Shown: piece by piece, positions 27,068 to 35,688 of the stretch
Position numbering within the stretch: the first letter of the stretch is position 1
Layout: every line of letters starts with the position of its first letter
Origin: Streptomyces sp. H39-S7
GTDB lineage: Bacteria; Actinomycetota; Actinomycetes; Streptomycetales; Streptomycetaceae
Assembly (NCBI RefSeq): GCF_027158205.1
Contig: NZ_JAPVLU010000037.1
Location: forward strand, 1-64,000
Length of the DNA: 64,000 bases
Direction of reading: 5' to 3'
Notes under the pieces: generated by a model
Seen by the model: only the letters and a program-made list of their open reading frames with translations
Told to the model about the DNA's origin: nothing
The model's database searches: none
Program-made: the position numbers and the translations under genes

Positions 27068-28896
27068 TGTGCGGCATCACCGGATGGGTCGACTGGAAGA
27101 CCGACCTGCGCACCAGGGAACAGACCGTGCGCGCCATGACCGAGACCCTGGCGTGCCGGGGACCTGACGCCGACGGTGTCTGGCTCTCCAAGTACGCCGC
27201 ACTCGGGCACCGCAGGCTCTCGGTGATCGACCTCGACGGCGGTGTGCAGCCGCTGCGGGACCTGCCCCTTCCGCGCGCCGTGCTCAGCTACAACGGCGAG
27301 CTCTACAACTACCGCGAGCTGCGCGCCGAACTGCGCACCCTCGGGCACGAGTTCCGCACCGCTTCGGACACCGAGGTCGTGCTGCGGGCCCATCTGCAGT
27401 GGGGCGACCAGGCACCCCGCAGGTTCAACGGCATCTTCGCGTACGCGCTGTGGGACACCCGCCGCGAGGAACTGCTGCTGGTCCGCGACCACCTCGGGAT
27501 CAAGCCGCTGTACTGGCACGCCCACTCCACCGGTGTGCTGTTCGGCTCCGAGCCCAAGGCCGTCCTGGCCAACCCGCTCTTCCGGCCCGAGCTGGACGCC
27601 GAGGGCATCGCCGAACTCTTCGCCCTGCCGGCCGCACCGACAGCGGGCCACGGACTCTTCCGCGGTCTGCACGAAGTGCGCCCGGGAACCGTCGTGACGG
27701 TCGGCCGCGCCGCGACCCGGCAGTCGACGTACTGGGCCCTGGAGTCACGGCCGCACACCGATGACGCGGCGACCACCCGGGAGACGGTCCGCACGCTTCT
27801 GGCCGACAGCGTCGAGCGCCAACTGCTCAGCGACGTCCCGCTGTGCACCCTGCTCTCGGGCGGCGTCGACTCCAGCGCCATCACCGCGCTGGCGGCCGCC
27901 GCCCGCGAACGGGCCGGCCACGGCAAGGTGACCAGCTTCTCGGTGGACTTCCCCGGCAGTGCCGAACGCACCCCGGACGCCTGGCGCACCACCCTGGACG
28001 CCCCGTACGTCCAGGCCGCCGCCGAGCACATCGGGACCCGGCACACCTCCGTCCTGGTCCCCGACGACGACATGCTCGACGCCCGCGACGCGGTCCTGCG
28101 CGCCCGCGACCGCCCCGGCTGGGGCGAGATGGACGCCTCGCTGCACCTGCTCTTCCGCGAGGTGCGGCGGCACTCCACGGTGGCGCTCTCCGGCGAGGCC
28201 GCCGACGAGATCTTCGGCGGCTACCCCTACTTCCACGACGCGTCGGCGCTGGCCGCCGACACCTTCCCGTGGCTGCACGGCCGCACCACCCCGGCCGCGC
28301 TGCTGCGCCCCGAGGTCCGCGCCGAGGTGCGCCCCGACGAGTACACCGCCGAGGCGTACCGGCGGTCGCTGGCCGCGGTGCCGCGGCTGGACGGCGAGAC
28401 CGGAACGGACCGGCGGCTGCGGGAGGTGTTCCACCTGGCACTGACCCGCTGGCTCCCACCGCTGCTCGACCGGGTGGACCGGGTGAGCATGTCGGTGGGC
28501 CTGGAGGTGCGGGTGCCGTTCTGCGACCACCGGCTCGTGGAGTACCTGTGGAACGTGCCGTGGGACCTCAAGTCCCCCGGCGGCCGCTCCAAGGGGCTGC
28601 TCCGCGACGCCGTCCGCGACCTGCTGCCGCCGCAGGTGACGGACCGGCCGAAGAGCGGATACCCGTCCACACCGGCGGTCCGCTACACCGAGGTGCTCAC
28701 CGCCCGCGCCCACGAACTGCTGGCCGACCCGCAGGCGCCGGTCTTCGACCTCGTGGACCGGGACGTGGTGCGCCGGGCGCTCGCCGAAGGACGCCCGCTG
28801 CCCAGTCCGCGAACGGCTCCCAACCCCGTCGGCGGCCTCGACCACCTGGTCCAGGTCGACGAATGGCTGCGGGCCTACCGGGTGGGGCTGCGATGA
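27067..28896 (+). CDS. Asparagine-synthetase-like amidotransferase
   Basis: 609 aa class-II glutamine amidotransferase fused to an ATP-pyrophosphatase synthetase domain. Catalytic Cys2 (MCGITGWVDW), RGPDADG, SYNGELYNYRELR, then the PP-loop LLSGGVDSSAITAL and the LSGEAADEIFGGYPYF motif are intact, so both glutaminase and adenylating activities should work. It lies inside a five-gene operon of tailoring enzymes, so it more likely amidates or condenses a pathway intermediate than makes asparagine. ATG overlaps the previous stop. Confidence 0.9.
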   Translation: MCGITGWVDWKTDLRTREQTVRAMTETLACRGPDADGVWLSKYAALGHRRLSVIDLDGGVQPLRDLPLPRAVLSYNGELYNYRELRAELRTLGHEFRTASDTEVVLRAHLQWGDQAPRRFNGIFAYALWDTRREELLLVRDHLGIKPLYWHAHSTGVLFGSEPKAVLANPLFRPELDAEGIAELFALPAAPTAGHGLFRGLHEVRPGTVVTVGRAATRQSTYWALESRPHTDDAATTRETVRTLLADSVERQLLSDVPLCTLLSGGVDSSAITALAAAARERAGHGKVTSFSVDFPGSAERTPDAWRTTLDAPYVQAAAEHIGTRHTSVLVPDDDMLDARDAVLRARDRPGWGEMDASLHLLFREVRRHSTVALSGEAADEIFGGYPYFHDASALAADTFPWLHGRTTPAALLRPEVRAEVRPDEYTAEAYRRSLAAVPRLDGETGTDRRLREVFHLALTRWLPPLLDRVDRVSMSVGLEVRVPFCDHRLVEYLWNVPWDLKSPGGRSKGLLRDAVRDLLPPQVTDRPKSGYPSTPAVRYTEVLTARAHELLADPQAPVFDLVDRDVVRRALAEGRPLPSPRTAPNPVGGLDHLVQVDEWLRAYRVGLR

Positions 28897-29471
28897 CGCC
28901 CGGTGCGCAGCCTGCCGCCCGTACGCAGGCACCCGCCAGCCGCCCGCGGACCGATCCGGTGCTGGGAGCGGACGCCTTCCGCGCCGCGGCCCGGCACTGG
29001 ACCACCGGGGTCGGCGTCCTGACCACCCAGTACGGCGAGGAGGTCTTCGCCAAGACGGTCTCCTCGCTGAGCCCGCTGTCGCTGGATCCGCTGCTGGTCA
29101 GTGTCGCGGTGGACCGCCGCAGCCCGCTCGTGGACGCCGTCCGCGGCAGCGGCCGCTTCGCCGTGAGCGCGCTGAGCCGTGAACAGGAGCACATCGCCCG
29201 GCGGTTCGCCGCCCCGGGCGCCGGTCGCGCCCTGGGCTTCTTCACCACGGCGCCGATGCGGGCCGAAACCACCGGTGCGCCCGTCCTGGAGCACTGCCTG
29301 GCCTGGTTCGACTGCCGGCTGCACAGCGTCCTGCCCGGTGGCGACCACGCGATCCTCGTCGGGCAGGCGGTCGCCGCGAACACCGGTGACGGCGAACCGC
29401 TGCTCTACCACGACGGACGGTACCGCTCCCTCGACCGCCAACCGATCACCCCGACTGGAGTGCACGCATGA
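28893..29471 (+). CDS. Flavin reductase (HpaC-like)
   Basis: 192 aa flavin-reductase-like FMN-binding split barrel: FRAAARHWTTGVGVLTTQ, TVSSLSPLSLDPLLVSVAVD, FAVSALSREQEHIARRFA, and HAILVGQAV. Predicted to supply reduced flavin to the HpaB-like hydroxylase encoded next (4-nt overlap). It starts within the amidotransferase stop (ATGA). Confidence 0.88.
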   Translation: MTPGAQPAARTQAPASRPRTDPVLGADAFRAAARHWTTGVGVLTTQYGEEVFAKTVSSLSPLSLDPLLVSVAVDRRSPLVDAVRGSGRFAVSALSREQEHIARRFAAPGAGRALGFFTTAPMRAETTGAPVLEHCLAWFDCRLHSVLPGGDHAILVGQAVAANTGDGEPLLYHDGRYRSLDRQPITPTGVHA

Positions 29472-31012
29472 CCCTGCTGGACACCACCGACACCGGACGG
29501 GGGCTGCTCACCGCCGACCGGTACCGGGCCGAACTCGACGACGGCCGCGAGCTGTACCTCGACGGGAAGCGCATCACCGACCCGGCCGGCCATCCGGCGT
29601 TCAAGCCCGCCGCCGACGAGATCGGCCGGCTGCTCGACCTCCAGCACCACCCCGACCACCGGGACCTGCTCACCTGGGAGGACCCGGCCACCGGTCAGCG
29701 GCTGGCCCGCGCCTACCAGCCGCCGCGCACGGTGGAGGAACTGCGCGTGCAGCGGCGCAGCGCCGAGTTCTGGCACGCGGAATCCCTCGGCCAGCACGGG
29801 CGCTCGCCCGCTTTCATGGCCTCCATCGCGGTCGGGCTCTACGACTTCCGCCACCAGCTGGAACGGGCCCGTACCGGCTTCGGCACCAACGCCGAGGCCT
29901 GGTACCACCACACCTCCCGCAACGACCTGGTGCTCTCGCACGCGCTCGGCGACCCGCAGATCGACCGCTCCACGGACCCGGTGGACGATCCCGATCTCGC
30001 GCTGCGCGTGCTGTCGGAGAACGAGCGCGGCATCGTCGTGCGCGGCGCCAAGCAGCTGACCACCCTGGCGCCGCTGGCGCACGAGGTGCTGGTCTACCTG
30101 TCGGCGTCGTTCGCCCACCGCCGCGGCGAGCAGTTCGTCGTCTGGTTCGCCCTGCCGCTGAACACCCCGGGCCTGGTGACGCTCTGCCGTGAACCGCTCG
30201 GCAGCAATCCGTGGGGGCACGCCCATCCGCTCGGCGCGCGCTTCGACGAGCAGGACGCCATGCTCTTCTTCGACGACGTCCTGGTGCCCTGGGACCGCGT
30301 CTTCCTGCTGCGCGAGAGTGAACTGGCCAGGACCGGCCTGGGCCGGATCAACGCGTGGAGCGCCTACATCGGCCACGTCCGCTACCGCGAACGGCTGCGC
30401 ACCCTGCTGGCCACCGCGACCCTCGTGGCCGAGAGCATCGGCGTGGACGGCTTCCGCAACATCCAGGAGGACCTGGGAACGCTCGCCGGGTACGCCGAAC
30501 TCACCGAGTACTTCCTGGACGCCGCCGAAGCCCGTGCCACCGTCACCGACAGCGGCCTGCTCGCGCCGGGCGACACCGCGGCCAGCCGGGTGTGGTCCGC
30601 CGAGGTGGCGGGGAAGGCGGTCGACATCGTCCGCGGCATCGGCGCCTCCGGGCTGCTGATGCAACCGACGGCGAACGACCTGGCCAACCCGCGGCTGCGG
30701 CCGCACCTGGACCGCTACATGCGCGGGCGCGGCATCGACGCCGAACACAAGTCCCGGCTGTTCCGGCTCGCCTGGGAACTGACCGGGGACGGCTTCGGCC
30801 AGCGCCAGGACCTCTACGAGTTCGTGCACCGCGGCGACCTGGCCCGCAACCGCATCAACCTGTACCGGCGCTACGACCAGAGCAGCGTGCGCGAGCGGCT
30901 GCTGAGCCTCATCGACAGTCCGGCCGACCCGGCCGCACCCGTCACTCCCGCCGACACCGACACCGGCGCCGACGCCGTACTGTCCACCACCACCCCGGAG
31001 GTCCGGAAGTGA
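29468..31012 (+). CDS. HpaB/PvcC-family FADH2-dependent monooxygenase
   Basis: 514 aa, full length for 4-hydroxyphenylacetate 3-hydroxylase family. Acyl-CoA-dehydrogenase-like fold with conserved stretches GVRGAKQ-like IVVRGAKQLTTLAPLAHE, HPLGARFDEQDAMLFFDDVLVPWDRVF and GIGASGLLMQPT. Members hydroxylate phenols ortho to an existing hydroxyl, and some act on amines. With the flavin reductase it forms a two-component oxygenase. Substrate may be tyrosine- or hydroxybenzoate-derived (inference). Confidence 0.9.
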   Translation: MTLLDTTDTGRGLLTADRYRAELDDGRELYLDGKRITDPAGHPAFKPAADEIGRLLDLQHHPDHRDLLTWEDPATGQRLARAYQPPRTVEELRVQRRSAEFWHAESLGQHGRSPAFMASIAVGLYDFRHQLERARTGFGTNAEAWYHHTSRNDLVLSHALGDPQIDRSTDPVDDPDLALRVLSENERGIVVRGAKQLTTLAPLAHEVLVYLSASFAHRRGEQFVVWFALPLNTPGLVTLCREPLGSNPWGHAHPLGARFDEQDAMLFFDDVLVPWDRVFLLRESELARTGLGRINAWSAYIGHVRYRERLRTLLATATLVAESIGVDGFRNIQEDLGTLAGYAELTEYFLDAAEARATVTDSGLLAPGDTAASRVWSAEVAGKAVDIVRGIGASGLLMQPTANDLANPRLRPHLDRYMRGRGIDAEHKSRLFRLAWELTGDGFGQRQDLYEFVHRGDLARNRINLYRRYDQSSVRERLLSLIDSPADPAAPVTPADTDTGADAVLSTTTPEVRK

Positions 31013-31872
31013 CCGCGTCAGCCGTCGAGATCCAGGCCCGGACGCTGTCCGGGTACGCGGACGCCAGCAGGCTCCGGCAGGTCCACGACCGCGACTGGGT
31101 GCTCGACCAGGTACCGGGCGAGCCCGAGGTGCTGCTCGATCTCGGCAGCGGCATCGGCCAGTTGCTGCGCTCCGCCCTCGACCGCCACCCGTCGCTGCGG
31201 CTGGCGGTCGGCCTGGAACGCTCGGAGCACCGCATCGCCGAGGCTGCCGGACGGCTGCGCCCCTACGGCGACCGGGTCGCACTGCACCAGGCCGATCTGA
31301 CGGTGCCGAAGCCGCTGGAGTACCGGCCGGACGTGGTCACCATGACGTCGGTACTGCACTGGCTGTACCCCGACGAGAACCGGATCCTGGCCTGGGTCGG
31401 CGACCACCTCGCCCCCGGCGGCCGCTTCCTGCTGACCACCTACCACCCGGCGCGCGACGAGCATGGCCTCGGCGGTGAGGACGACCTCGTCCGCGACGCC
31501 CTGGTGGCCCTGGGCGCCGAACGGGACTCCGTACCGGCCGTGTTCGCGGCGGGGGAGGAGGGCGGGGAGGGCGCGGTGCTGCCCATCGCCACCCGCACCC
31601 GGACGGTCGACGACCTGGCCGGGCTCCTGGAACGTTATTTCCAGGTCGAGTCGGTCCTGGACCGGGACGCGGTGGTGCACGTCGAGGACGCGGGCCAGTA
31701 CAGCCACTTCCACGCCGCCACCTTCGGCGACTACTACAGCCGCCTCGTCCCGCCCGAGCGCCGCGAGGAGTTCTTCCGCGCGATCGGCGAAGCGGCGTGG
31801 CGACGGCAGGGGGAACGCGGCTGGGTCAGCAACATGCCCGTACGACTGTGGAAACTCCAGCATCGTGATTGA
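31009..31872 (+). CDS. SAM-dependent methyltransferase
   Basis: 287 aa, GTG start overlapping the HpaB stop (GTGA). Class I methyltransferase: motif I VLLDLGSGIGQLLRSAL, motif II acidic VGLERSEHRIA, DVVTMTSVLHWLYPDENRIL and PGGRFLLTTYHP. As the last gene of the operon it probably O- or N-methylates the hydroxylated product. Confidence 0.88.
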   Translation: MTASAVEIQARTLSGYADASRLRQVHDRDWVLDQVPGEPEVLLDLGSGIGQLLRSALDRHPSLRLAVGLERSEHRIAEAAGRLRPYGDRVALHQADLTVPKPLEYRPDVVTMTSVLHWLYPDENRILAWVGDHLAPGGRFLLTTYHPARDEHGLGGEDDLVRDALVALGAERDSVPAVFAAGEEGGEGAVLPIATRTRTVDDLAGLLERYFQVESVLDRDAVVHVEDAGQYSHFHAATFGDYYSRLVPPERREEFFRAIGEAAWRRQGERGWVSNMPVRLWKLQHRD

Positions 31873-31924
31873 CCCCTAGTCTGGAAGTCCCGTACCGACC
31901 CCGCCGGCCGAGGAGTCACCTCCG

Positions 31925-32797
31925 ATGTCCACCCCCCTCCCCAGCCAGGAACTCGGCGCCTTCCTGCGAGCCCACCGCGAACTGCTCCAACCGGCGGACG
32001 TGGGGCTGCCCGCCAACTCCCGCCGCCGCACTCCGGGCTTGCGGCGCGAGGAGGTCGCGTCGCTGTCCGGAGTGGGACTGGCCTGGTACACCTGGTTGGA
32101 ACAGGGCCGCGTGACCGCTTCCCGGCAGGTGCTGGAGGCGGTCGCGCGGGCGCTGCGGCTCGATCCCGCGGGGCTGCGGCACGCCATGCGGCTGGCGGGC
32201 CACCACGAGCCGACCGGTCCGCTGGTCACCGACCGGTCGGGGAACCTCGCGTCGACCGTGCAGCCGGTCCTGGACTCCTGGCCCACCAGCCCGGCCGTCC
32301 TGCTGGACCGGCACTTCGACCTGCTCGGGTGGAACACCGCGTGGAGCGCGCTGTGGGGAGCGCCCGAGGCGGTGCCGGCGGACCGCCGCAACCTGATGTG
32401 GCTGATGGTGGCGGGCCGGCAACTGCGCGCGGTGCTGCACGACTGGGAACCGCTGGCGATGAACGTCTTCCAGCACTTCCGCGCCCAGGCCGGCACCTCC
32501 CTGTCCGACCCCAGGACCGGTGAGGTCTACCGCCGCCTGGACGAGGACGCCCCGCAGTTGCGCCACTGGTGGGGCTGCCACTCGGTGGCGGAGCTGACCG
32601 CGCGTGCCGTCGTCGTCGAGCCCCCGGGCATCGGCCGGATCGAGCTGGCGCTGTCCTCGTTCCACCCGGTGGACGATCCCTCGGCGCTGGTCCTGCTCTT
32701 CACCCCGCGCACCGCGGAGGACCACTCCCGCATGTCGGCGCTGACCGGCCGCCCGCTGCGCGCGGTCACCGGACTGGACGAACGCCAGGCCGGCTGA
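31925..32797 (+). CDS. XRE regulator with MmyB-like ligand domain
   Basis: 290 aa. HTH_31-type N-terminus (SRRRTPGLRREEVASLSGVG, then LAWYTWLEQGR) and the MmyB-like ligand-binding domain (DRHFDLLGWNTAWSALWG; LRHWWGCHSV). Located 52 nt after the methyltransferase and ahead of the convergent exporter; probable pathway or efflux regulator. RBS GAGGAG. Confidence 0.9.
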   Translation: MSTPLPSQELGAFLRAHRELLQPADVGLPANSRRRTPGLRREEVASLSGVGLAWYTWLEQGRVTASRQVLEAVARALRLDPAGLRHAMRLAGHHEPTGPLVTDRSGNLASTVQPVLDSWPTSPAVLLDRHFDLLGWNTAWSALWGAPEAVPADRRNLMWLMVAGRQLRAVLHDWEPLAMNVFQHFRAQAGTSLSDPRTGEVYRRLDEDAPQLRHWWGCHSVAELTARAVVVEPPGIGRIELALSSFHPVDDPSALVLLFTPRTAEDHSRMSALTGRPLRAVTGLDERQAG

Positions 32798-32808
32798 GCG
32801 GTTGCCGG

Positions 32809-32850
32809 CATGGGTGGGGGCCACGGCTTACGCCGTGGCCCCCACCCATG
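32809..32850. terminator. Very strong bidirectional terminator
   Basis: 19-bp perfect hairpin (CATGGGTGGGGGCCACGGC and complement) with a TTAC loop between the convergent XRE and MFS genes, marking the right end of the biosynthetic operon. Confidence 0.9.
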
Positions 32851-32857
32851 TTCGTGG

Positions 32858-34108
32858 TCAGATGCCTTCGGCGGCCTTGACAGTGGCCGCCGGCGTGCGC
32901 AGCCCGTGGCTGACCGCCAGGCCTCCCAGCGCGCCGAGCAGGGCGAGGCTCACCCCGATGACCAGGGTGCCCGTCGAGACGTTCCCGAAGGCTCCGACGG
33001 CCCACGCCCCCACACCTGTTCCGGCGTACATCGTCGAGGTCAGCCAGGCACTGGAGGTGGCGCGCAGCTCCGGCGCGACCGTGCCCGCGAGGGTCTGCTG
33101 GTCGGTCACGAAGCCGCCGCTGGCCACGAACCACACCGTCACCCCGACGAGTGCCGCGATCAGACCGGGACCGCCCGCGGTGAGGGCGACACCCGCGGCG
33201 AGCAGCACACCCCACAGCCCCAGCAGCGGCAGATGGGACCGCCCGGCCGCCCGCGCCCGGTCGCCGAGGCGCCCGGCGCCGAGCGAGCCGGCCACACTGC
33301 CCGCGCCGACCAGGATGCCGACCATGCCGAGTTGGGCCACCGAGAGGTCGAACCGGTGGACCAGCAGGGCGCCGAGGAACGTGTACGCGCCGAGGTTGGC
33401 CGCGTGGAAGACGGTGTTGACCACCAGCGCCCTGCGCAGTGCCGGGTCCGTCCAGCCGGCCAGAATCGCCTTGACGGCGCCGATCGGCGCCGCCGTGCGC
33501 GGCGTCGGCGCGACCTGCCGCAGGAGCAGGGGCAGCGCCGCGGCGGTGCCGATCGCCAGCGCCACGAAGGCCGAGCGCCATCCGGCGATCCCGGCCAGCG
33601 CACTGCCCAGCGGCACGCCGACGACCTGCCCGCAGGAGAACAGCGCCATGCCCAGCCCGAGCGCCCGGCCGCGGAAGCGGTCCGGGGCCGTCTCGGCGAT
33701 GTGCGCCCAGATCGCGGGCCCGGCCGCCGCCGCGGCCAGCCCGGCGACCGCCCGGGAGAGCACGAGTGGTGCCAGTCCCGTCGACAGCGCGGCCGCCGCG
33801 TTGGACGCGATGAACAGCGCGGTGCCCGCGAGCAGCGTCTGCCGACGGCCGATCCGGTCACTGAGCAGGCCGAGGAAGGGCGCGCAGACGGCGTAGACCA
33901 GTACGTAGGCGGTGACGCTGGAAGCGGCGGCCGCCTCGCTGACACCGATGTCCTCCGCGATGGTCGGCAGCAGTGGGGAGACCAGGAACGTCTCGGTCCC
34001 GAAGAGGAACAGCAGCGCGAACACGCCGGCATAGCGCAGCCAGTCGTAGGTCTCGGGCGCGGCGGCCGGCTCAGCGGGTGCGCCGGAAGTGCGGCTCAAG
34101 GGAATCAC
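32858..34108 (-). CDS. MFS transporter (DHA/Ara-like efflux)
   Basis: 416 aa, about 12 membrane segments. MFS motif A-like LLSDRIGRRQTLLAGTALF, start of TM1 FALLFLFGTETFLVSPLLP. GTG at 34108 preferred: AAAAGG lies 5 nt upstream and the protein then begins with a short soluble tail; longer in-frame extension is Pro-rich and unsupported. Adjacent to the tailoring operon, hence candidate product exporter and self-resistance gene. Confidence 0.88.
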   Translation of the reverse strand: MIPLSRTSGAPAEPAAAPETYDWLRYAGVFALLFLFGTETFLVSPLLPTIAEDIGVSEAAAASSVTAYVLVYAVCAPFLGLLSDRIGRRQTLLAGTALFIASNAAAALSTGLAPLVLSRAVAGLAAAAAGPAIWAHIAETAPDRFRGRALGLGMALFSCGQVVGVPLGSALAGIAGWRSAFVALAIGTAAALPLLLRQVAPTPRTAAPIGAVKAILAGWTDPALRRALVVNTVFHAANLGAYTFLGALLVHRFDLSVAQLGMVGILVGAGSVAGSLGAGRLGDRARAAGRSHLPLLGLWGVLLAAGVALTAGGPGLIAALVGVTVWFVASGGFVTDQQTLAGTVAPELRATSSAWLTSTMYAGTGVGAWAVGAFGNVSTGTLVIGVSLALLGALGGLAVSHGLRTPAATVKAAEGI

Positions 34109-34458
34109 AGCCTTTTCGAGCGTGGGTCCGGAGCCGGGGGTACCCGGGCCCGCTCCCGGCGGCGCTCTGCGGCGCGGCGGGGCGGGGACGGGAGCGGGAC
34201 GGCGGAGTGCGGCTCCGGTGGGGACGGGGCCGTCCGGCCCCACCATCGTGTGCCGCCGCCCGCCGCTCAGCCAGACAGGCAAACATCCTGTGACCGCAGC
34301 TCATAGGCTCACCCGACGAGGGGCCACGACCTGTCGGCCGTGACCCCTGATCCATGCCGTTGGTTCGTGGCGTCGGACGGCCTCGTCGTCGGTGTCAGTT
34401 TGAGGATGATGTCGCGGGTGCCCGGCAGCCGTTGGCGAGGTACGGCTCGGTGGCGGTG
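34109..34458. other. 350-nt intergenic region without a recognised gene
   Basis: Lies between the start of the exporter gene and the end of the LLM operon, both on the minus strand. It should carry the exporter promoter, but no clear -35/-10 pair is seen. The only structure is an imperfect hairpin at 34320-34347 (GGGG-CACG-CC / GG-CGTG-CCCC with two mismatches), a possible terminator for the LLM operon. Confidence 0.45.
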
Positions 34459-35688
34459 TCAGCGGACAGGGGACTCCTCGGGGTGGCGCGGACGGGCTGC
34501 CGGTGCGGAGCGCCAGGCGTCGGCCAGGAGGTCGAAGGAGCGGACACGGTCCTGGTGGTCGTGGGTGATGGTGGTGACGAGCAACTCGTCCGCATCGGTG
34601 GCCTGTTGCAGGACCCGCAGCCGCTCGACGACGGTCTGCGGCGAGCCGGTGAACTGCGTGCGCACCCGGTCGTCGACGAGGGCGCGCTGCTCCTCGGTCC
34701 ACACGTGCGCGGCGGCGTCCTCCGGGGTGGGGAACGGGATCGCGCCCCGGCCCGAGCGGATGCTGTGCACCCACAGGGCGTACGGGCTCGCGAGCCGGCG
34801 CGCGGTGTCGTCGTCCTCGGCCACCACCACGTCGGCGGAGACCAGGACGTGCGGCCGGTCCAGCACCGTCGAGGGCTTGAACGCCTCGCGGTAGGCGGCC
34901 ACGGCCTCCAGCACCGCGGCCGGGCTGACGTGGTAGTTCGCCGCGAAGGGCAGGCCCAGCGCGCCGGCGGCGCGGGCGCTGGCCCCGGCGCTGCTGCCGA
35001 GGATCCACACCTGCAGGTCGGCTCCCTCCCCAGGAACGGCGTGGGCCTCGAGACCGCCCTCGGTGCGGTGGTCGCCGCGGATCAGGGCCAGGATCTGCTC
35101 CACCTGGTTCCGGTAGTCGGGGAGTTCGGCCCCGGGGAACTGCACGAGTTCGGTGTAGCGGGCGAACAGCGGGGAGCCGATGAGCCGGCTGATGTCGTAG
35201 GGCGCCGGGATCAGCAGCCCCTCGGGGGTGTAACGGGGCACGGTGGGCTTCGGTGCGGCGGCCGGTGGCGGCGCGGCCTGCCCGGTGGCGCCGGGCTTCC
35301 GGAACCCCGAGCGGCCCAGGCCGAGGTCGATCCGGCCCGGGTGCAGGGCGTCGAGCAGTCCGAACTCCTCCACCACCGACAGCGGGGTGCGGTGGCCCAG
35401 TTGCACCGCGCCGGCGCCGACCCGGATCCGCTCGGTCGCGGCCGCGACGAGCTGGATCAGCAGCGCCGGTGACACCCCGGCGACTCCGGTGGTGAGGTGG
35501 TGCTCGGCCAGCCAGTAGCGGTGGTATCCGGCGGTCTCGGCGCGCTGCGCCAGGTCGACGGTGTTCCGCAGTGCCTGGGCCGCGGTGGATCCGGAGCTGA
35601 TGGGCGCCAGGTCGAGTACGGACAGCGGTACGGGGGTTTCCCCGCCCGTGGTGCCGGGCCGAGCGTGATCCGAGGGGAGTTCCGTCAC
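34459..35688 (-). CDS. LLM-class flavin-dependent oxidoreductase
   Basis: 409 aa, bacterial-luciferase-like: VLDLAPISSGSTAAQALRNT, GYHRYWLAEHHLTTGVAGVS, LGHRTPLSVVEEFGLLDALH, WILGSSAGASARAAGALGLP. GTG at 35688 overlaps the upstream monooxygenase stop (GTGA). Third and last gene of an LLM trio behind a cysteine-type leader peptide, suggesting a role in scavenging sulfur from organic compounds. Confidence 0.88.
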   Translation of the reverse strand: MTELPSDHARPGTTGGETPVPLSVLDLAPISSGSTAAQALRNTVDLAQRAETAGYHRYWLAEHHLTTGVAGVSPALLIQLVAAATERIRVGAGAVQLGHRTPLSVVEEFGLLDALHPGRIDLGLGRSGFRKPGATGQAAPPPAAAPKPTVPRYTPEGLLIPAPYDISRLIGSPLFARYTELVQFPGAELPDYRNQVEQILALIRGDHRTEGGLEAHAVPGEGADLQVWILGSSAGASARAAGALGLPFAANYHVSPAAVLEAVAAYREAFKPSTVLDRPHVLVSADVVVAEDDDTARRLASPYALWVHSIRSGRGAIPFPTPEDAAAHVWTEEQRALVDDRVRTQFTGSPQTVVERLRVLQQATDADELLVTTITHDHQDRVRSFDLLADAWRSAPAARPRHPEESPVR

